From Nannocystis pusilla (GTDB lineage: Bacteria; Myxococcota_A; Polyangia; Nannocystales; Nannocystaceae), in NCBI RefSeq assembly GCF_020073745.1, contig NZ_JAIRAU010000020.1, positions 1 through 64,000 of the forward strand: a stretch of 64,000 bases of DNA. Reading direction: 5' to 3'. Every line of letters begins with the position of its first letter. Position 1 is the stretch's first letter. Shown here in pieces: positions 60,341 through 64,000 of this stretch. Under the pieces are notes generated by a model. The model saw nothing but the letters and a program-made list of their open reading frames with translations. It did no database searches and was not told the origin of the DNA. A program made the position numbers and the translations under genes.

Positions 60341-62599
60341 TCATGGAATGTCGACGACGGGGGTCGGGGTGGTCGACTGGCTGCCGGCGCCGCCGCCGAG
60401 CTGGCCGCGCTGGTTGCTGCCCCAGCACAGCACGCGGCCGTTCTGGCGCAGGGCGCAGGTGTGCTCGGCGCCGGCGCTGAGGCGGACGACGCCGTCGATG
60501 CGCGGGCCGGCGACGGGGAAGCGCTGGATCTGGGTCCCGCGGTCGCCGAGCTGGCCGGCGTTGCCGCGGCCCCAGCAGTAGATCTGGCCGCCGGCCACCG
60601 CGGCGCAGGCGTGGGCCTCGCCGCCGGCGATGGCGATGGCGCCGCGCATGTCCTTGACGCGGACCCGGGCGACCGAGGCGATGGTGAGGCCGGCGCCGAG
60701 CTGGCCGTCGTCGGTGTTGCCCCAACAGTAGACCTCGCCGTTGCTGATGCGCGCGCAGGTGTGCAGCGCGCCGGCGGCGATCTCCTCGGCGGGCAGGAGC
60801 TTCATGACCGGGACGACGGCCTGGCCGGTCTGGGTGCCGACGCCGGCGAGATTGCCGAGCTGACCCCAGCGGTTCTGACCCCAGCACAGCGGGATCCGGT
60901 TCGACTGCAGCGCGCAGCTGTGGACCTCGCCGAGCGACAGCTGCTTGACCTGTCCGAAAGACCCGGTGACGACGGTGGGCCGGGTCGCGTCCTCGATCTT
61001 GCCGACGGCGACCTGGCCCTCGGCGCCGCGGCCCCAGCAGACGACCTGGCCGGTCTTGCGGACGGCGCAGGTGTGATCGCGGCCGGCGCCGATCTCGATC
61101 GCGTCGGTCAGGCCGGCCACCGCGACCGGGCGGGTGCGGGCCTGCTTGCTGCCGTCGCCGAGCTGGCCGCGGCCGTTCTGCCCCCAGCAGGCGACGGCGC
61201 CGCTGCGCCGACGCGCGCAGGCGTGGTTGCGGCCGGCGGCGATCTGGACGGCGTCGTCGATGCCGCTGACGTCGTCGGCGCCGCCGCGGTCGCCCTGCGA
61301 GCCGTCGCCGAGCTGGCCCATGTTGCCGGCGCCCCAGCACTGGACCTGGCCGCCGGAGAGGGCGCAGGTGAAGTCGTCGCCGCTGGCGATCTCGCTGACG
61401 CCGGTCAGGTTGCGGACGCTGACGGCGACGCCGATGGTCTCCTCGCCCTCGACGCCGTTGCCGAGCGCGCCGGCCTCGTTGCTGCCCCAGCAGACCACGC
61501 CGCCGCTGCGCAGGGCGGCGCAGGTGTGCTCGGCCCCGGCGGCGAGGCTGACGGACTGATTGAGGCCGACGACCGCAGCCGCGGCCTTGCGATCTTCCGC
61601 GGTGCCGTCGCCGAGCTGGCCGCTGGCGTTGTCGCCCCAGCAGCGCGCGGCGCCGTCGCCGGTGCGCGCGCAGGTGTGAGCCTCGCCGGCGGTGAGCGCC
61701 ACGGCCCCGGAGACGCCGGCGATCTCGACCGGGTTCTTGCCGAAGCCCGCGCCCCAGCACAGCACGCCGCCCCCTGCCTTGAGCCCGCAGGTGTGGCCCT
61801 GGCCGGCGGCCAGCGCGGAGACGCCGTCGACCCCGGGGACCGGCCCGGGCGCGCGGGCGCTGCCGCGATCGCCGAGCTGTCCGTGAGAACCTGTCCCCCA
61901 GCACATGACCTTTCCGCCCTGTACTCGAGCGCAGGTGTGACGCGCGCCGGCGACGACCTCGCCGGCCCCGCTGACGCCGGGGACGGCGGCGGGCGAGACC
62001 CACACCTGGCGGCTCAGGTCGCCGATCTGGGCGTGGCGGTTGTCGCCCCAGCAGGCGACCTGGCCGGTCTTGCGGACGGCGCAGGTGTGGGTGGGACCGG
62101 CGGCGATGGCGGCGACGTCGGTGAGGTTGCGGACGGTCGTGGGGCGCGCGCTCTGGGCCCCGGGGCGGCCGGCGCCGTCGCCGAGCTGACCGGCGGCGTT
62201 GCTGCCCCAGCACTGGACCTGGCCGCCGCGCACGAGGGCGCAGCTGTGCTGGTCGCCGAGCGCGAGCTGGATGACGTCGCCGAGGCCGACGACCCGCACC
62301 GGGCGCGGGCTGTCGCGCAGGTTGCCGTCGCCGAGCTCGCCGCTGCTGCCGCGGCCCCAGCAGTCGACCGCGCCCGAGCGCAGCAGGGCGCAGGTGTGGG
62401 CGCCGCCGGCGGCGACGGCGGTGGCGGGGTCGGGGCCGTTGTTGTTCGGGACAGGTTGTGAAGGACCTGTCCCGGGGGACGTGTTCTGAGAGCCAGGTTT
62501 GGCCGACGGCTGGGTCGGGTAGCCGCGTGGTCCCGTGGCGCAGGCGGCGAGGGCGAGGAGGCCCGCGGCGAGGCCGAGGGCGCGCGGGGAGCGGCGCAT
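60341..62599 (-). CDS. RCC1-repeat lipoprotein
   Basis: 752 residues from the ATG ending at 62599. A lipobox at LALAAC is followed by a short Pro/Ser/Asn linker. The rest consists of RCC1-type repeats with the consensus AAGxxHTCALxxxGxVxCWGxNxxGQLGDG, about fourteen in number, each with two Cys. RCC1 repeats fold as seven-bladed propellers, so two propellers are likely. Such secreted RCC1 lipoproteins are numerous in myxobacteria; their role is unknown. Palindromic modules occur in the linker and in two repeats. Confidence 0.85.
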   Translation of the reverse strand: MRRSPRALGLAAGLLALAACATGPRGYPTQPSAKPGSQNTSPGTGPSQPVPNNNGPDPATAVAAGGAHTCALLRSGAVDCWGRGSSGELGDGNLRDSPRPVRVVGLGDVIQLALGDQHSCALVRGGQVQCWGSNAAGQLGDGAGRPGAQSARPTTVRNLTDVAAIAAGPTHTCAVRKTGQVACWGDNRHAQIGDLSRQVWVSPAAVPGVSGAGEVVAGARHTCARVQGGKVMCWGTGSHGQLGDRGSARAPGPVPGVDGVSALAAGQGHTCGLKAGGGVLCWGAGFGKNPVEIAGVSGAVALTAGEAHTCARTGDGAARCWGDNASGQLGDGTAEDRKAAAAVVGLNQSVSLAAGAEHTCAALRSGGVVCWGSNEAGALGNGVEGEETIGVAVSVRNLTGVSEIASGDDFTCALSGGQVQCWGAGNMGQLGDGSQGDRGGADDVSGIDDAVQIAAGRNHACARRRSGAVACWGQNGRGQLGDGSKQARTRPVAVAGLTDAIEIGAGRDHTCAVRKTGQVVCWGRGAEGQVAVGKIEDATRPTVVTGSFGQVKQLSLGEVHSCALQSNRIPLCWGQNRWGQLGNLAGVGTQTGQAVVPVMKLLPAEEIAAGALHTCARISNGEVYCWGNTDDGQLGAGLTIASVARVRVKDMRGAIAIAGGEAHACAAVAGGQIYCWGRGNAGQLGDRGTQIQRFPVAGPRIDGVVRLSAGAEHTCALRQNGRVLCWGSNQRGQLGGGAGSQSTTPTPVVDIP
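60948..60967. repeat. Palindromic module, intragenic
   Basis: ACCTGTCC-GAAAG-ACCCGGT, in frame in one RCC1 repeat. Confidence 0.4.
61887..61921. repeat. Degenerate palindromic module, intragenic
   Basis: GAACCTGTCC followed by CATGACCTTTCC and CCCTGTA, in frame in one RCC1 repeat where the repeat consensus is weaker than usual. Confidence 0.35.
62447..62474. repeat. Palindromic module in the lipoprotein linker
   Basis: CGGGACAGGT (62447-62456) and ACCTGTCCCG (62465-62474) form a perfect 10-bp inverted repeat with an eight-base loop. Confidence 0.65.
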
Positions 62600-62605
62600 G
62601 CGGCG

Positions 62606-62611
62606 AGTATG
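62606..62611 (-). promoter_or_regulatory. -10-like hexamer at leaderless distance
   Basis: Minus-strand CATACT ends exactly six bases before the ATG at 62599. Confidence 0.5.
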
Positions 62612-62767
62612 CCCGGGCCGGGGCGCGCGCGGCCGCAAATCGGGCGGGCGGGTGCGAGATCGGCGCGAGGCGCGAGGGCAGGGCGTGCGGCACGAGGCAG
62701 CGGTCAGGAGCCGTGCGCGCGACTCGCTGCGCCTGCTCGCCCGAGCGCCGACGTGCGACGCGACGCC

Positions 62768-64000
62768 TCAGCGGGCGACGCTGGCGGGGGCGTCGAGAGG
62801 TTCGCCCTGCTTGCCGGCGGCGAGGCCGAGGAGGGCCAGCATGCCGCGCCGGTAGCCCTTGAGGTCAGGTCCGAGGGCGGCCTCCGCGAGGCCGCGGATC
62901 TGCGTGTACGAGACGCCGCGCGCGTGCTCGGAGTTGCGCAGCTTCATGCCGAACATCGCGACCGCGGCGGCGAAGCGGAGGTCGTCGGAGGCGGCGTCGA
63001 GGGCGGTGCCGGGGTCGGCGACGGGCATCGTGAGCAGCAGGCTGTCGTCGGCCTCGGGCAGCTTGTAGCGCAGCTTGACGTGCATGAGCTCGGCGCTGCC
63101 GGCCGCGCTCACGGCCCTGGGCTGTTGATAGCGCAGCGGATCGACGTCGGGCAGCGCGCCCTCGGCCCCGGGCGGCAGGACCTCGTAGAGCGCGGTGACC
63201 GTGTGGCCGGCGCCGATCTCGCCGGCGTCCTTGCGGTCGTCGTTGAATTCGTCGTGGGCCAGCATGCGGTTCTCGTAGCCGATCAGGCGGTAGGCGCCGA
63301 CCTTGATCGGGTTGAACTCGACCTGGATCTTCACGTCCTTGGCGATCGTGACGAGGGTGGCGCCGGCCTGCTCGACCAGGACCTTGCGCGCCTCCTGCAG
63401 GCTGTCGATGTAGGCGTAGTTGCCGTTGCCCTTGTCGGCCAGCATCTCCATCGTGCTGTCCTTGATGTTGCCGGTGCCGAAGCCGAGCACCGAGAGGAAG
63501 ATCCCGCTGTCACGCTTGGCCTCGATGAGGCGCTGCAGCTCGCCCTCGCTGCTGACGCCGACGTTGAAGTCGCCGTCGGTCGCGAGGATCACGCGGTTGA
63601 TGCCACCCTTGCGGAAGGCCCGCTGCGCCAGGACGTAGGCGGCCTCGATGCCCTGGCCGCCGTTGGTCGAGCCGCCGGCGTGGAGGCCGTCGAGGGCGGT
63701 GACGATCCTGTCGCGGTCGGAGGTCGGCTCGAGCACGACGCCGGCGGCGCCGGCGTAGACGACGATGGCGACGCTGTCGACCGGGCGGATGTCGGCGACC
63801 AGCAGCGCCAGCGACCGCTGCAGCAGCGGCAGCTTGTCGGGGCTCGCCATGCTGCCCGAGACGTCGAGCAGGAACACCAGGTTGCGCGGCGGGATCTCCG
63901 TCGGCGCCAGCGACTTGCCCTTGATGCCGATCTGCACGAGCCGCGCCCGGTCGTTCCACGGACAGGCGGCCACCTCGGTGCGCACCGAGAACGGCTGCCC
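62768..64000 (-). CDS. YfbK-like von Willebrand factor A protein, N-terminus beyond the window
   Basis: At least 410 residues; the frame stays open to the end of the window, so the start is missing. The visible part begins with GQPFSVRTEVAACPWN, a conserved entry into the vWA domain. LLDVSGSM is the DxSxS metal site, with T of GGSTNGG and D of ATDGDFNVG completing it. The C-terminal half matches the DUF3520 part of YfbK proteins (VKIQVEFNP, YRLIGYENRML). These proteins are usually secreted or surface lipoproteins of unknown function. Confidence 0.88.
   Translation of the reverse strand, partial: GQPFSVRTEVAACPWNDRARLVQIGIKGKSLAPTEIPPRNLVFLLDVSGSMASPDKLPLLQRSLALLVADIRPVDSVAIVVYAGAAGVVLEPTSDRDRIVTALDGLHAGGSTNGGQGIEAAYVLAQRAFRKGGINRVILATDGDFNVGVSSEGELQRLIEAKRDSGIFLSVLGFGTGNIKDSTMEMLADKGNGNYAYIDSLQEARKVLVEQAGATLVTIAKDVKIQVEFNPIKVGAYRLIGYENRMLAHDEFNDDRKDAGEIGAGHTVTALYEVLPPGAEGALPDVDPLRYQQPRAVSAAGSAELMHVKLRYKLPEADDSLLLTMPVADPGTALDAASDDLRFAAAVAMFGMKLRNSEHARGVSYTQIRGLAEAALGPDLKGYRRGMLALLGLAAGKQGEPLDAPASVAR

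Overview
The window is GC-rich, densely coded DNA from a myxobacterium, most likely a Nannocystis-type member of the Nannocystales. No rRNA or marker gene was available to test this. The evidence is an alternative complex III plus caa3 oxidase cluster, many secreted lipoproteins with Ser/Thr/Gly-rich linkers, a DUF4215-type Cys-rich protein, and a retron of the kind known from Myxococcus, Stigmatella and Nannocystis.

Layout. 312-13814 (+) is one respiratory cluster: alternative complex III (actA-actF), an unrecognised one-TM protein, an SCO copper chaperone and cytochrome caa3 oxidase (coxB, A, C and a subunit IV). It ends at a strong hairpin. moaA follows. 15006-22849 (+) is a c-type cytochrome maturation cluster (ccmE, ccmF, a CcmI-like zinc-ribbon protein, a secreted regulatory-like protein, ccmA, ccmB, ccmC, a ccmD-like gene and a small TM protein). 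CcmE has the CXXXY haem-binding variant instead of HXXXY. The two clusters fit together: the second matures the many c-haems of the first. Then come an acyl-CoA dehydrogenase, murI, an Oar-like TonB-dependent receptor and several surface lipoproteins.

33673-40449 (+) is the most interesting locus. It holds a WGR plus HEAT/ARM-repeat protein, an overlapping winged-helix plus SWIM protein, a retron msr-msd RNA with perfect 18-bp a1/a2 repeats and a long msd hairpin, and a retron reverse transcriptase (YADD, VTG). This matches the ARM + WHSWIM gene content I recall for type XIII retrons, a likely anti-phage system.

40480-52875 is a mixed region: NnrU, TPR, vWA/DUF2135 and PI-PLC-like proteins, more lipoproteins, a PlsB-like acyltransferase overlapping a GpsA-like dehydrogenase without the usual lysine, and a cassette of three overlapping small minus-strand genes behind an AT-rich promoter. 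53146-55509 (-) is a SIR2-domain protein with a repetitive linker. The rest holds a SurA-like chaperone, an NCS1 nucleobase transporter, two lipoproteins, an RCC1-repeat lipoprotein and a vWA protein cut by the window end.

Two genome-scale patterns cross the annotation. (1) A family of short palindromic modules (half-sites CATGTCC, CCTGTCC, CCTGCCC, CCTGGCC around a 3-10 nt spacer) occurs at more than 35 places from about 15.4 kb onward. Modules lie both inside reading frames and as hairpins in several gaps between convergent genes. (2) About fifteen genes or transcription units start 6-10 nt after a YAnnnT -10-like hexamer with no Shine-Dalgarno sequence, which suggests leaderless transcripts.
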